A DNA stretch of 64,000 nt from Klebsiella sp. RHBSTW-00484 (GTDB lineage Bacteria > Pseudomonadota > Gammaproteobacteria > Enterobacterales > Enterobacteriaceae), in the NCBI RefSeq assembly GCF_013705725.1, contig NZ_CP055481.1, positions 186,001 through 250,000 on the forward strand. Reading direction: 5' to 3'. Shown here piece after piece: positions 51,590 through 61,654 of the stretch. The notes below the pieces were generated by a model. It saw nothing but the letters and a program-made list of their open reading frames with translations, did no database searches and was not told the origin of the DNA. The stretch's first letter is position 1; every line of letters starts with the position of its first letter. The translations under genes were made by a program, and so were the position numbers.

Positions 51590-52771
51590 TCAGCTTCGAC
51601 GTTTAGTGGCTGAATCCATCCACACCGCCAGTAATAGAATGACGCCTTTGACGATGTACTGCCAGAAGGTGGCGACGTCCATCATGCTCATGCCGTTATC
51701 CAGCGCGGACATGATAAATGCCCCCATAACGGCCCCTGCGACGCTGCCAACGCCACCCGCAAGGCTGGTACCGCCGATCACGCAGGCGGCAATGGCATCC
51801 AGTTCGGCAATGTTACCGGCAGAAGGTGACCCGGCTCCGAGTCGTGAGCTGAGGATCAGCCCGGCGATAGCTACCATCAGGCCATTAATGGCAAATACCG
51901 CCAGCTTGGTGCGTTCAACGCTGATGCCCGACAAGCGCGCGGCTTCCAGGTTTCCGCCGATGGCGTAGATGCGCCGCCCAAAAGCGGTTCGCGTGGCCAT
52001 AAACATGCCTACCAGCAGCAGAGCGGCGAGGATTAATACCGGCGTCGGTACGCCGCGATAATCATTTAGCAGCCAGATCGCGCCCAGTACAATAACAGCA
52101 GTAATCGTCTGACGGCCTACGGTTGCGGTAGATGTTGGCGTGGAGAGGCCCAGGGTCTGACGTCGCATACGCCCACGCCATTGCCAGATAATAAACGCCG
52201 CCATTCCCACGACGCCGATAGTGAAGCCAATGCCGTCAGGGAGATAGCTCTGGCCGATTTGTGACATTGCCGGGCTGGTGGGGGAAACGGTGGTTCCATT
52301 GGTAATGCCGATCAGAATGCCGCGAAACGCCAGCATTCCGGCAAGGGTCACGATAAACGAGGGGACTTTGCGATAGGCGACCCACCAACCGTTCCAGGCG
52401 CCGAGCAGCAGGCCCAATACCAACGTTACCGCAATCGTCAGCGGCAGTGGCCAGCCGAGCCAGACATCGAAAATTGCCGCCACGCCGCCGAGCAGGCCCA
52501 TCATTGAACCGACGGAGAGATCGATCTCGGCGGAAATAATCACAAAGACCATCCCAACCGCGAGAATGCCGGTGATAGCGGTCTGGCGCAGTAGGTTGGA
52601 GATGTTGCGCGCGCTCAGATAAGCGCCTTCAGTGGTCCAGGTGAAAAAAAGCATAATCGCCACGATGGCGGCGATCATCACGAAAACCTGGAGATTCATT
52701 CCTTTTAGCCCTGACAGTGCGGCAGGGGCTGGCGGGGTGAGTTTTATTTCAGACGACGTGTTCTTCGACAT
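51590..52771 (-). CDS. xylH: D-xylose ABC transporter permease XylH
   Basis: XylH is the membrane channel of the high-affinity xylose importer. It has 393 residues with about ten helices and the BPD_transp_2 signatures [23 protein letters not shown] and [20 protein letters not shown]. It overlaps the xylG end by 23 bases, as in E. coli. Confidence 0.97.
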   Translation of the reverse strand: MSKNTSSEIKLTPPAPAALSGLKGMNLQVFVMIAAIVAIMLFFTWTTEGAYLSARNISNLLRQTAITGILAVGMVFVIISAEIDLSVGSMMGLLGGVAAIFDVWLGWPLPLTIAVTLVLGLLLGAWNGWWVAYRKVPSFIVTLAGMLAFRGILIGITNGTTVSPTSPAMSQIGQSYLPDGIGFTIGVVGMAAFIIWQWRGRMRRQTLGLSTPTSTATVGRQTITAVIVLGAIWLLNDYRGVPTPVLILAALLLVGMFMATRTAFGRRIYAIGGNLEAARLSGISVERTKLAVFAINGLMVAIAGLILSSRLGAGSPSAGNIAELDAIAACVIGGTSLAGGVGSVAGAVMGAFIMSALDNGMSMMDVATFWQYIVKGVILLLAVWMDSATKRRS

Positions 52772-54290
52772 GGCGTTCGCTCCTCAGTGCGGCTTCCATC
52801 ACCTGTTCCTGGGTCAGGTCCTGGTTGATCAAATTGGCTTTCAGCTTGCCTTCATGCATCACCAGCACCCGGTCGCTTAGCCCAAGCACTTCGGGAAGCT
52901 CGGATGAAATGACAATGACGGCGATCCCCTGCTGCACTAGCTGATTAATCAGCTTGTAGATTTCGTATTTAGCGCCGATGTCGATGCCGCGGGTGGGCTC
53001 ATCGAGGATCAGAATGCGCGGATTCAGCAGCAGGCAGCGGGCGAGGATTGCCTTTTGCTGATTGCCGCCGCTCAGGCGACCAATCGCCAGTTCCGGTGAT
53101 GAGGTTTTGATTTTCAGGCGCTGGATGGATTGCTGAATGCAGTGTTGCTCACCGGCATCGTCAAGGCTGCTCAGCGGGCCGGTAAATTGGCTCAGGGTAG
53201 CGAGCGTGATGTTCTTACCTACTGCCATAACTGGCACGATACCGTCTTTTTTCCTGTCCTCCGGCACCATGGCAATGCCCAGCGCGATAGCCTGCTGGCA
53301 GTTGTGAATCGCTACCTGCTGACCATCAATAAAAATTTTTCCCTGCCAGCGGCCCGGCCAGACGCCAAATAAGCATTGAACCGCTTCGGTACGACCCGCG
53401 CCGACCAGCCCGGCAATACCCAGAATTTCCCCACGACGCAGTGAAAAAGAGACATCGTTGACTCGCTTGATATGGCGATTGACCGGGTGCCAGGCGGTTA
53501 AGTTTTCTACCCGCAGGATTTCATCGCCGCAGCTGTGGGCTTCATTGGGATAAAGTGCCGTGAGCTCGCGGCCCACCATCATGGTGATGATGTCATCTTC
53601 ATTCATGCCATCGGCGTTGCGAGTGCCGATATGCTGGCCGTCGCGGATCACGCAGATGGTGTTCGATATGGCTTTGACTTCATTGAGTTTATGGGAAATA
53701 TAAATACAGGCGATACCGTGATTTTGCAGATCGCGAATAATAGTCAGCAGAATGGCTGTTTCTTGTTCAGTTAATGATGCGGTGGGTTCATCGAGAATTA
53801 ACAGCCGTACCTGTTTATTTAGCGCTTTGGCTATTTCGACCAGTTGCTGCTGACCGAGACCTAAATCTCCGACACGGGTATCGGGTGAAATAGATAAATT
53901 GACCTGAGCCAGCAGTTTCTCACAGCGTAAGGTCATGGTTTCATAATCCAGCAAGCCGTAGCGAGAGATCTCCGCGCCGAGAAAAATATTCTCCAGAACG
54001 GTCAGGTGTTTTACCAGCGCCAGCTCCTGGTGAATGATAGCGATCCCCTTACGCTCGGTATCGCGAATATGGCCGGGCTGTAATATTTCCCCGGAAAAAA
54101 TAATCTCTCCTTCATAACTTCCGTGCGGATATATTCCGCAAAGTACCTTCATCAGCGTGGATTTTCCGGAGCCATTTTCTCCGCATAAGGAAACCACTTC
54201 CCCGGCGTTCAGCCGCAGGCTGACATTATCAATCGCCTTCACCACACCGAAGGTTTTGCTAATGTTTTTCATTTCGAGTAACCAGGACAT
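52749..54290 (-). CDS. xylG: D-xylose ABC transporter ATP-binding protein XylG
   Basis: XylG powers xylose import. The 513-residue protein is a tandem of two ABC domains: the first has Walker [10 protein letters not shown] (37-45) and signature [15 protein letters not shown]; the second has GLVGAGRTE and [15 protein letters not shown]. The second site is the degenerate form typical of sugar ABC2 proteins. It lies 64 bases after xylF. Confidence 0.97.
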   Translation of the reverse strand: MSWLLEMKNISKTFGVVKAIDNVSLRLNAGEVVSLCGENGSGKSTLMKVLCGIYPHGSYEGEIIFSGEILQPGHIRDTERKGIAIIHQELALVKHLTVLENIFLGAEISRYGLLDYETMTLRCEKLLAQVNLSISPDTRVGDLGLGQQQLVEIAKALNKQVRLLILDEPTASLTEQETAILLTIIRDLQNHGIACIYISHKLNEVKAISNTICVIRDGQHIGTRNADGMNEDDIITMMVGRELTALYPNEAHSCGDEILRVENLTAWHPVNRHIKRVNDVSFSLRRGEILGIAGLVGAGRTEAVQCLFGVWPGRWQGKIFIDGQQVAIHNCQQAIALGIAMVPEDRKKDGIVPVMAVGKNITLATLSQFTGPLSSLDDAGEQHCIQQSIQRLKIKTSSPELAIGRLSGGNQQKAILARCLLLNPRILILDEPTRGIDIGAKYEIYKLINQLVQQGIAVIVISSELPEVLGLSDRVLVMHEGKLKANLINQDLTQEQVMEAALRSERHVEEHVV

Positions 54291-54354
54291 AGATGCTCCG
54301 CATAAGCGATATCCGGCTGGATGAGGATAACGCCCCGGAAAGGGGCGTCAGCAA

Positions 54355-55347
54355 TTACAGTTCGCTCTTTTTGTGAAAGCCGTCTTTAATCACCGTCTGA
54401 TCAATATTGTCTTTATTGACTTCGATAGGCGTCAGCAGCCGCGACGGTACATCTTTCAGCCCGTTGTTGAGCGTGGCGTCTGCCTGGGGTTGTTTATCGT
54501 TGCCCAGTTCGACGGCGATCTCCGCCGCCGTGGTGGCAAGGGTGGTGATCGGTTTGTAGACGGTCATAGTCTGGGTGCCTGCGATAATGCGTTTTACGCC
54601 CGCGAGATCGGCGTCCTGGCCGGAAATTGCCACTTTACCCGCAAGACCCTGGGCGCTTAAGGCCTGAATAGCACCGCCGGCGGTAGCGTCATTAGAGGCG
54701 ACGACCGCATCAATTTTGTTATTGTTGGCGGTCAGGGCGTTCTCCATAATTTTCAGCGCATTTTCTGGTAGCCAGCCGTCGACCCACTGATCGCCAACGA
54801 TTTTAATTTTGCCATCATCAATATAGGGCTTGAGGACTTTCATCTGTCCAGCGCGGAACAGCTTGGCGTTATTATCGACAGGGGAGCCGCCCATCAGAAA
54901 ATAGTTTCCCTGAGGGACTTTATCGACCAGGCTTTGGGCCTGCATTTCACCCACTTTTTCATTATTAAAGGAAATATAAAAATCAATATCGGCATTATTG
55001 ATTAGTCGGTCATAAGCAAGAACTTTAATACCCTCTTGTTTTGCTTCTTTAATCACATTGCTGAGCACCTGACCGTTGTACGGAATAATAACCAGAACGT
55101 CGACGCCGCGATTTATCATGTTTTCGATTTGCGACATTTGGGTTTCTTCGTTGCCATTTGCTGATTGTACGAATACTTTCGCACCTAATGATTCAGCTTT
55201 ATTGACAAAAATATCACGATCTTTTTGCCAGCGCTCAAGACGGAGGTCATCAATAGCCATGCCAATTTTAATTTCTTTAGCGATACCCGAAAAGCTAGTG
55301 AGGACCAGCGCGGCACAGAGCGTAAGGCAAAGGTTCTTTATCTTCAT
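54355..55347 (-). CDS. xylF: D-xylose-binding periplasmic protein XylF
   Basis: XylF is the high-affinity D-xylose receptor. The start at 55347 (MKIKNLCLTLCAALVL) gives 330 residues with a signal peptide of about 23 residues (ending GIA); 22 upstream in-frame codons lie in the promoter. The two-lobed sugar-binding fold follows. First gene of xylFGH, under XylR and CRP. Confidence 0.97.
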   Translation of the reverse strand: MKIKNLCLTLCAALVLTSFSGIAKEIKIGMAIDDLRLERWQKDRDIFVNKAESLGAKVFVQSANGNEETQMSQIENMINRGVDVLVIIPYNGQVLSNVIKEAKQEGIKVLAYDRLINNADIDFYISFNNEKVGEMQAQSLVDKVPQGNYFLMGGSPVDNNAKLFRAGQMKVLKPYIDDGKIKIVGDQWVDGWLPENALKIMENALTANNNKIDAVVASNDATAGGAIQALSAQGLAGKVAISGQDADLAGVKRIIAGTQTMTVYKPITTLATTAAEIAVELGNDKQPQADATLNNGLKDVPSRLLTPIEVNKDNIDQTVIKDGFHKKSEL

Positions 55348-55721
55348 AATAATAACACCTTTTTTGTAAAGTGCAGGATAAGAAGGGTGATGAAAATAAA
55401 CGGCCTGATACATAGAAGATTTTTAACTCGGAAACGGGCGATGGCAATTATCTATGCTTATTTTACGGTTATGAAATTTTGTTTATTTGTGAATTTATGA
55501 CCGCGATCGTACTTTAATAATCAATTATCATCGTATTTCATTGATCTCTCATCATGTAAGCAGCGGAATTAGGCGTTTCACGTATTATTTTTGCGACCTG
55601 GCGCACGTTTGTGAATTCTCTCAATTGCGGTGTGAAATAACGTAATTGAGGAAAGTAAAAGGAGAATTCTATATTGGATTATGACTTATTACTCGCCGCA
55701 CCCCTGAATATGGAGTTCATT
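55348..55721. promoter_or_regulatory. xylF-xylA divergent control region (374 bp)
   Basis: This is the control region for xylFGH (leftward) and xylAB (rightward). It contains a CRP-like site at 55592-55607, with the neighbouring bases GTTTGTGAATTCTCTCAATTGCGG resembling the E. coli xylA side. XylR sites are expected on both sides but I could not delimit them. Confidence 0.75.
55592..55607. promoter_or_regulatory. CRP-like site between xylF and xylA
   Basis: TGCGA-CCTGGC-GCACG fits TGTGA-N6-TCACA at 7 of 10 bases and lies at the place of the single shared CRP site of the E. coli xyl region, about 115 bp upstream of the xylA start. Confidence 0.6.
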
Positions 55722-57044
55722 ATGCAGACCTATTTCGATCAACTTGATCGCGTTCGTTATGAAGGCCCAAAATCCGCTAACCCATTGGCTTTCCGTCATT
55801 ACAATCCGGATGAGCTGGTGCTGGGCAAACGCATGGAAGACCACCTGCGCTTTGCGGCCTGCTACTGGCACACCTTCTGCTGGAATGGTGCTGACATGTT
55901 CGGTGTGGGTTCCTTTAATCGTCCCTGGCAGCAGCCGGGCGAAGCGCTGGAAATGGCGAAGCGTAAAGCCGATGTCGCTTTTGAGTTTTTCCACAAGCTG
56001 AACGTGCCTTATTACTGCTTCCACGATATCGACGTCTCTCCGGAAGGCGCGTCCCTGAAAGAATATGCCAATAACTTCGCGCAGATGGTTGATGTGCTGG
56101 CAGAAAAACAGCAGCAGAGCGGCGTCAAGCTGCTGTGGGGCACGGCGAACTGCTTTACTAACCCGCGTTACGGCGCTGGTGCTGCGACGAACCCTGATCC
56201 GGAAGTATTCAGCTGGGCAGCGACTCAGGTGGTTACTGCGATGGATGCGACCCATAAACTGGGTGGCGAAAACTACGTTCTGTGGGGCGGTCGTGAAGGT
56301 TATGAAACCTTACTGAATACCGATCTGCGCCAGGAACGCGAGCAGATTGGCCGCTTTATGCAACTGGTTGTTGAGCACAAACACAAAATTGGCTTCCAGG
56401 GCACGCTGCTGATCGAGCCAAAACCGCAGGAGCCGACAAAGCATCAGTACGATTACGACGCTTCTACCGTGTACGGTTTCCTCAAGCAGTTCGGTCTGGA
56501 AAAAGAGATCAAACTGAATATCGAAGCAAACCACGCGACGCTGGCGGGTCACACTTTCCATCACGAAATTGCTACCGCCATCGCTCTTGGCCTGTTTGGC
56601 TCCGTTGATGCTAACCGTGGTGACCCGCAGCTGGGTTGGGATACCGACCAGTTCCCGAATAGCGTTGAAGAAAACGCGCTGGTGATGTACGAAATCCTTA
56701 AAGCGGGCGGCTTCACCACCGGCGGTCTGAACTTTGATGCTAAAGTGCGTCGTCAGAGCACCGATAAATACGACCTGTTCTACGGCCACATTGGCGCGAT
56801 GGACACTATGGCGCTGGCCTTAAAAGTGGCAGCACGTATGATTGAAGGCGGTGATCTGGATAAACGCGTTGCCAAACGTTATGCCGGTTGGAACGGTGAG
56901 CTGGGCCAGCAAATCCTTAAAGGGCAGATGAATCTGACTGAAATCGCTCAGTATGCGACTCAACATAACCTGGCTCCGCAGCATCAAAGTGGCCATCAGG
57001 AGCTGCTGGAAAACGTTGTTAATCGCTATCTGTTTGATAATTAA
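55722..57044 (+). CDS. xylA: D-xylose isomerase
   Basis: XylA interconverts D-xylose and D-xylulose with two divalent metals. The start at 55722 ([11 protein letters not shown]) gives 440 residues, the family size; 16 in-frame codons upstream are rejected. Catalytic His101 and Asp104 ([11 protein letters not shown]), the [13 protein letters not shown] metal motif and [17 protein letters not shown] are all present. First gene of xylAB. Confidence 0.97.
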   Translation: MQTYFDQLDRVRYEGPKSANPLAFRHYNPDELVLGKRMEDHLRFAACYWHTFCWNGADMFGVGSFNRPWQQPGEALEMAKRKADVAFEFFHKLNVPYYCFHDIDVSPEGASLKEYANNFAQMVDVLAEKQQQSGVKLLWGTANCFTNPRYGAGAATNPDPEVFSWAATQVVTAMDATHKLGGENYVLWGGREGYETLLNTDLRQEREQIGRFMQLVVEHKHKIGFQGTLLIEPKPQEPTKHQYDYDASTVYGFLKQFGLEKEIKLNIEANHATLAGHTFHHEIATAIALGLFGSVDANRGDPQLGWDTDQFPNSVEENALVMYEILKAGGFTTGGLNFDAKVRRQSTDKYDLFYGHIGAMDTMALALKVAARMIEGGDLDKRVAKRYAGWNGELGQQILKGQMNLTEIAQYATQHNLAPQHQSGHQELLENVVNRYLFDN

Positions 57045-57049
57045 TGATG

Positions 57050-57070
57050 ATGCCCGGCTAGCCCGGGCAT
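57050..57070 (+). terminator. Hairpin between xylA and xylB
   Basis: ATGCCCGG (57050-57057) pairs with CCGGGCAT (57063-57070). There is no T run, so it more likely sets relative xylA/xylB mRNA levels than stops transcription. Confidence 0.5.
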
Positions 57071-57113
57071 TGGCTATAGCAGATGCTTATTCGCGCCAGT
57101 AAGGAGAGACTGT

Positions 57114-58568
57114 ATGTATATCGGGATTGATCTGGGTACCTCGGGTGTTAAGGCCATTTTGCTCAACGAGCAGGGCGAGGTCGTGGCTTCACATACCGAA
57201 AAGCTCGACGTATCGCGTCCGCACCCTCTATGGTCTGAACAAGATCCTGAACACTGGTGGCAGGCAACGGACTGCGCAATGAAAGCGCTGGGCGCGCAAC
57301 ACTCTCTGCGCGAGGTCAAAGCCTTAGGCATTGCCGGGCAGATGCACGGCGCAACGCTGCTGGATAAACAACAGCGCGTTCTGCGCCCGGCGATTTTATG
57401 GAATGACGGCCGCTGTGGCGAAGAGTGCGCGCTGCTGGAAGAGAAAGTCAGCCGTTCGCGGGAGATAACTGGCAACCTGATGATGCCCGGATTTACCGCG
57501 CCGAAGCTGTTGTGGGTTCAACGCTACGAGCCTGAAATCTTCCGCCAGGTTGATAAAGTTTTACTGCCAAAAGACTATTTACGTTTACGGATGACCGGCG
57601 AGTTTGCCAGCGATATGTCTGATGCTGCCGGTACGATGTGGATGGACGTGGCGCGACGCGACTGGAGCGATGAAATGCTCGCGGCTTGCGGACTGAGCCG
57701 CGACAATATGCCTGCGCTGTTCGAAGGCTGTGAAGTTACCGGCGCGCTTCGCCCGGCTATCGCGCAGTCGTGGAATATGCCGGAAGCGCTGGTGGTGGCA
57801 GGTGGTGGCGATAACGCGGCGGGTGCGGTTGGCGTGGGCATGGCGGATGCCGGTCAGGCGATGCTGTCGCTGGGAACATCGGGCGTCTACTTTGCCGTCA
57901 GCGACGGTTTTCTTAGCAAACCGGAAAGCGCCGTTCACAGTTTCTGTCACGCGCTGCCCGGACGCTGGCATCTGATGTCGGTGATGCTGAGCGCAGCATC
58001 TTGCCTCGATTGGGCGGCGAAATTAACCGGTCTCGGTACGGTTCCAGCGCTGATTGCAGCGGCGGAATCGGCTAACGACGATGCCGATCCGGTCTGGTTC
58101 TTGCCCTACTTATCCGGAGAACGTACGCCGTATAACAATCCGCAGGCGAAAGGCGTCTTTTTCGGCTTGACCCATCAGCATGGCCCAGCGGAACTGGCGC
58201 GAGCGGTATTGGAGGGCGTTGGCTATGCCCTGGCAGATGGGATGGATGTTGTTCATGCCTGCGGCGTTAAACCGCAGAGCGTAACGCTGATTGGCGGCGG
58301 TGCGCGCAGCGCGTACTGGCGGCAAATGCTCGCGGATATTAGCGGTCAACAGCTTGATTTCCGCACTGGCGGCGATGTCGGCCCGGCGCTTGGCGCGGCG
58401 AGGCTGGCGCAGTTGGCACTACATAAAAATGTTGCATTCTCTGATCTGCTCCCACAACTCCCGTTGGAACAGGCTCATCGTCCGGATGCCGAACGTTTTG
58501 CCCGTTATGCCCCTCGTCGGGAAACCTTCCGGCAAATTTATCAGCAGCTTTTACCGTTGATGTCGTAA
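57114..58568 (+). CDS. xylB: Xylulokinase
   Basis: XylB phosphorylates D-xylulose to D-xylulose 5-phosphate. The 484-residue FGGY kinase has the N-terminal ATP motif GIDLGTSGVKAILLN (4-18), the catalytic Asp in VAGGGDNAAGAVG, and the FGGY_C signature VTLIGGGARSAYWRQMLADI. The product joins the pentose phosphate pathway, as does that of SgbE. Confidence 0.97.
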   Translation: MYIGIDLGTSGVKAILLNEQGEVVASHTEKLDVSRPHPLWSEQDPEHWWQATDCAMKALGAQHSLREVKALGIAGQMHGATLLDKQQRVLRPAILWNDGRCGEECALLEEKVSRSREITGNLMMPGFTAPKLLWVQRYEPEIFRQVDKVLLPKDYLRLRMTGEFASDMSDAAGTMWMDVARRDWSDEMLAACGLSRDNMPALFEGCEVTGALRPAIAQSWNMPEALVVAGGGDNAAGAVGVGMADAGQAMLSLGTSGVYFAVSDGFLSKPESAVHSFCHALPGRWHLMSVMLSAASCLDWAAKLTGLGTVPALIAAAESANDDADPVWFLPYLSGERTPYNNPQAKGVFFGLTHQHGPAELARAVLEGVGYALADGMDVVHACGVKPQSVTLIGGGARSAYWRQMLADISGQQLDFRTGGDVGPALGAARLAQLALHKNVAFSDLLPQLPLEQAHRPDAERFARYAPRRETFRQIYQQLLPLMS

Positions 58569-58572
58569 TTCT

Positions 58573-58600
58573 TTCGCCCCCTTGTAGGGGCGAATTTATT
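58573..58600 (+). terminator. Rho-independent terminator after xylB
   Basis: A perfect 8-bp stem TTCGCCCC/GGGGCGAA (58573-58580 with 58587-58594) is followed by TTTATTTT, 4 bases past the stop. Confidence 0.9.
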
Positions 58601-58735
58601 TTATCAATGACTCATTGCTGATTAATTACTCTGGTGCATTTATATATTCTGAATTTGTCATTTCAGTTGCGAAAAGTGCCGATAATCACGTTTCGCAAGT
58701 ACATAATGAAGACTGTCTTTTGCTGGGGCGGTCTC

Positions 58736-59113
58736 ATGAAAAATAATATTATTTCTAGATTATTGATGGCCATTGGAGCGCTGATTTATCTGGTGGGTAT
58801 TTGGCGTACCTGCCCGTTATTTAGCGGTAAAGGCTATTTTCTCGGCGTTCTGGTGATGGGAATGTTCGCCATGCTGGCGCATCAGCGTACGATGCAAGAA
58901 GAACGTAAAAAAGATGATGGCTTTGCTTCGTTATGTCGCCTGGTACTCCTGCTATCAGTTGGTTTATTAATGGTCGGCGCCATGTTTGTGCCCGCTGGTT
59001 GGGATGAGAAGATCATCTACGTGGCGGCGTGGTTTGTGTGTTTATACGGCGCATCAACATTGCCCGGTAAAACAGCATCGAAACGCGTGGCGCAGCAAGA
59101 CTCCGCAGAATAA
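58736..59113 (+). CDS. yiaB: YiaA/YiaB family inner-membrane protein
   Basis: A 125-residue protein with four hydrophobic helices (about 5-22, 27-48, 66-84, 91-108) and the YiaAB repeats (ALIYLVGIWRTCPLFSGKGYFLGVLVMGMFA). It is most like E. coli YiaB. E. coli has two such genes (yiaB, yiaA) here and this genome shows one. I chose ATG 58736 (MKNNIISRLL); ATGs at 58706 and 58634 are also in frame. Function unknown. Confidence 0.78.
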   Translation: MKNNIISRLLMAIGALIYLVGIWRTCPLFSGKGYFLGVLVMGMFAMLAHQRTMQEERKKDDGFASLCRLVLLLSVGLLMVGAMFVPAGWDEKIIYVAAWFVCLYGASTLPGKTASKRVAQQDSAE

Positions 59114-59115
59114 CC

Positions 59116-60111
59116 CTAGCTCACCAGGCGACGGCTATCAAACCGTTGAACCAGGGTTGAGAGCAGCAAGCTTCCCAGCAGCGCGGCGCTAAAAATCCAC
59201 ACGATATCCAGCAATGGCCAGCGCGTCAGTTCAAGCCCGCTGGCGCGAAGCGCGTGGATGATCAGCGCGTGAAAGCCGTAAATCCCTAAGGAATGGCGGG
59301 CGATCGGTGAAAGAAACGATATTGGCCGCGTATTGAGCGTATTTTTCGCCAGCGTCAGTAGGGTAATCGCGCAGATAAAAACTGCGGGTCCGCAGTATAA
59401 ATACCAGGTATCGCCAAAGTCGCCGCGCCAGCGCAGCTCGTACAGCGTGCCGCGTGATATCACCCATACTGTTGCCAGAAAGAGCGCTGCGCACAGTGGC
59501 GTCAGCCATTTTCTATCGGTGTCCATCATCCCAATCGCCCGGCCCAGAATGCCGTACAGCACGTAATAAAAGGCATCGCCGCTGATATAGAGATTAACTG
59601 GCAGCCATTCGATGCCACCTGCTTTCACCGCCACCATGTTGGGATTTGCCATGATGCCAATAACCAGCATCAGCGTCAGCAGCATCTTACCGCTGACCTG
59701 TTTAACCTGAATCAGCGGCGAGAGCAGATAAATCACCGAGATGGCGAAGAAAAACCACAGGTGATAGAACACCGGTTTTTGCAGCACATTCTTTAGCGAC
59801 AGTTCGACGTTGATATGGGTGAACAGCGTGATATAGAGCAGAGACAGCGCGCTGTAAAAGAGGATGCACAGGCCAATGCGCAGAAAATGTCGGGGCTGAG
59901 CGCTACGCTCACCGAAAAATAAATAGCCTGAAATCATGAAAAATAGCGGTACGCTGACGCGGGATGCTGAGTTAAGGAAATTAGCAATGTCCCAATCCAG
60001 CAGGCTGATAGTATGCGGGTGAGTGATGTACCAAGTGGTGCTATGAATCATCACCACCATCAGGCAAGCAATACCGCGCAAATTGGTAATCCAGTTAATT
60101 TTTTCCTGCAT
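59116..60111 (-). CDS. wecH: Acyltransferase family 3 protein, WecH (YiaH)
   Basis: WecH O-acetylates the GlcNAc residues of enterobacterial common antigen (cyclic form) in E. coli. The 331-residue integral membrane protein has about ten helices and the Acyl_transf_3 N-terminus [19 protein letters not shown] with His23. Its 3' end is 2 bases from yiaB and it is divergent from ysaB. Confidence 0.9.
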   Translation of the reverse strand: MQEKINWITNLRGIACLMVVMIHSTTWYITHPHTISLLDWDIANFLNSASRVSVPLFFMISGYLFFGERSAQPRHFLRIGLCILFYSALSLLYITLFTHINVELSLKNVLQKPVFYHLWFFFAISVIYLLSPLIQVKQVSGKMLLTLMLVIGIMANPNMVAVKAGGIEWLPVNLYISGDAFYYVLYGILGRAIGMMDTDRKWLTPLCAALFLATVWVISRGTLYELRWRGDFGDTWYLYCGPAVFICAITLLTLAKNTLNTRPISFLSPIARHSLGIYGFHALIIHALRASGLELTRWPLLDIVWIFSAALLGSLLLSTLVQRFDSRRLVS

Positions 60112-60296
60112 CAGTGCCTCAATTACGCCCTCTTAGAAAAGGTCTGACTTCGATTATTCGCCGGTATCTCAGTGGAATAATCTGAGTTTATCGTCATAGA
60201 CTTGTCGTGACATGGACTGATTTGCACAATGGCTGGGTTAATTTACGCAATCTGCACAATAACAATTTACCCACAAGGCGGTCGAGAAAAGTGGTG

Positions 60297-60596
60297 ATGA
60301 AATATGTATTTTCTGGACTGCTGTTGCTCCTGCTGGCGGGCTGTAGTCAGACGCCGTCTCAGCCAGCGCAAAAAGCACAAAGAGCGCGGATAACGCCGCA
60401 AACGACTCTCAATATGGAGCAACTGTGCAAGGATAATGCGGCAATACGTTACAGTACAGGTATTCGGCAGGTTGATGTTAGCCATGTTGAACAGTTCCAG
60501 GGAAGCTATGAGCTTTCGGGTATGACCTCGCAGAATGAGCGCTTTATCTGTTCTTTTGATCCGGACGGGCAGTTTTTGCATCTTTCCATGCGCTAA
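60297..60596 (+). CDS. ysaB: Small lipoprotein YsaB
   Basis: A 99-residue lipoprotein: the signal peptide ends with the lipobox LLAGC (Cys17), then about 80 residues with LNMEQLCKDNAAIRYSTG and a C-terminal FICSFDPDGQFLHLSMR that matches E. coli YsaB closely. I chose ATG 60297, which gives the E. coli length; 30 codons upstream have no lipoprotein sense. Function unknown. Confidence 0.88.
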   Translation: MKYVFSGLLLLLLAGCSQTPSQPAQKAQRARITPQTTLNMEQLCKDNAAIRYSTGIRQVDVSHVEQFQGSYELSGMTSQNERFICSFDPDGQFLHLSMR

Positions 60597-60597
60597 A

Positions 60598-60615
60598 TGC
60601 GGCTCTGGTGCCGCA
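60598..60615 (+). terminator. Small hairpin after ysaB
   Basis: TGCGGC/GCCGCA (60598-60603 with 60610-60615) with a 6-base loop, immediately after the stop. There is no T run. Confidence 0.4.
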
Positions 60616-60733
60616 CGATGGCGTTAATTTCCGCAATTTTCCCTAAACAACCCCGTTTCATACTGTATATCTCTCAGTCAGCGGGTATACTGATCCCTTC
60701 CTTTAAATCCACACGTATCCAGCACGAAATAAT

Positions 60734-61645
60734 ATGCAAAAGTTTGATACCAGGACCTTCCAGGGCTTGATCCTGACCTTACAGGATTACTGGGCTCGCC
60801 AGGGCTGCACCATTGTTCAACCATTGGACATGGAAGTTGGCGCCGGCACCTCTCACCCCATGACTTGCCTGCGCGCGCTGGGGCCAGAGCCGATGGCAAC
60901 TGCCTACGTGCAACCATCCCGCCGTCCAACCGATGGCCGCTATGGCGAAAACCCGAACCGTTTACAGCACTACTATCAATTCCAGGTAGTGATTAAACCG
61001 TCTCCGGACAACATCCAGGAGCTGTACCTCGGGTCTCTGAAAGAGCTGGGTATGGATCCAACCATTCACGATATTCGTTTCGTGGAAGATAACTGGGAGA
61101 ACCCAACGCTGGGTGCCTGGGGTCTGGGTTGGGAAGTGTGGCTGAATGGTATGGAAGTGACGCAGTTTACCTACTTCCAGCAGGTCGGCGGCATGGAATG
61201 TAAACCGGTGACCGGTGAGATCACCTACGGTCTGGAGCGCCTGGCAATGTACATTCAGGGCGTAGACAGCGTTTACGACCTGGTCTGGAGCGACGGCCCG
61301 CTGGGTAAAACCACCTACGGCGACGTGTTCCATCAGAACGAAGTCGAGCAATCGACTTACAACTTCGAATACGCAGACGTCGACTTCTTGTTCTCCTGCT
61401 TTGAGCAGTATGAGAAAGAAGCTCAGCAGCTGTTGGCGCTGGAAAGCCCGCTGCCGCTGCCTGCCTACGAGCGCATTCTGAAAGCCGCCCATAGCTTTAA
61501 CCTGCTGGACGCGCGTAAAGCCATCTCCGTCACCGAGCGTCAGCGCTATATTCTGCGCATCCGCACTCTGACCAAAGCAGTGGCTGAAGCTTACTATGCT
61601 TCCCGTGAAGCCCTTGGCTTCCCGATGTGCAACAAGAATAAATAA
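60734..61645 (+). CDS. glyQ: Glycyl-tRNA synthetase alpha subunit
   Basis: GlyQ is the catalytic class II subunit of the alpha2-beta2 glycyl-tRNA synthetase. It has 303 residues with motif 2 and 3 regions (e.g., [17 protein letters not shown] and [14 protein letters not shown]). It lies 9 bases before glyS. A -10-like TATACT at about 60687 precedes it. Confidence 0.97.
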   Translation: MQKFDTRTFQGLILTLQDYWARQGCTIVQPLDMEVGAGTSHPMTCLRALGPEPMATAYVQPSRRPTDGRYGENPNRLQHYYQFQVVIKPSPDNIQELYLGSLKELGMDPTIHDIRFVEDNWENPTLGAWGLGWEVWLNGMEVTQFTYFQQVGGMECKPVTGEITYGLERLAMYIQGVDSVYDLVWSDGPLGKTTYGDVFHQNEVEQSTYNFEYADVDFLFSCFEQYEKEAQQLLALESPLPLPAYERILKAAHSFNLLDARKAISVTERQRYILRIRTLTKAVAEAYYASREALGFPMCNKNK

Positions 61646-61654
61646 GAGGCGGCC

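Noticed and set aside
55674..55721. 16-codon upstream extension of xylA
   Set aside because: The E. coli and family start is MQ(T/A)YFDQ at 55722; the upstream codons are leader sequence.
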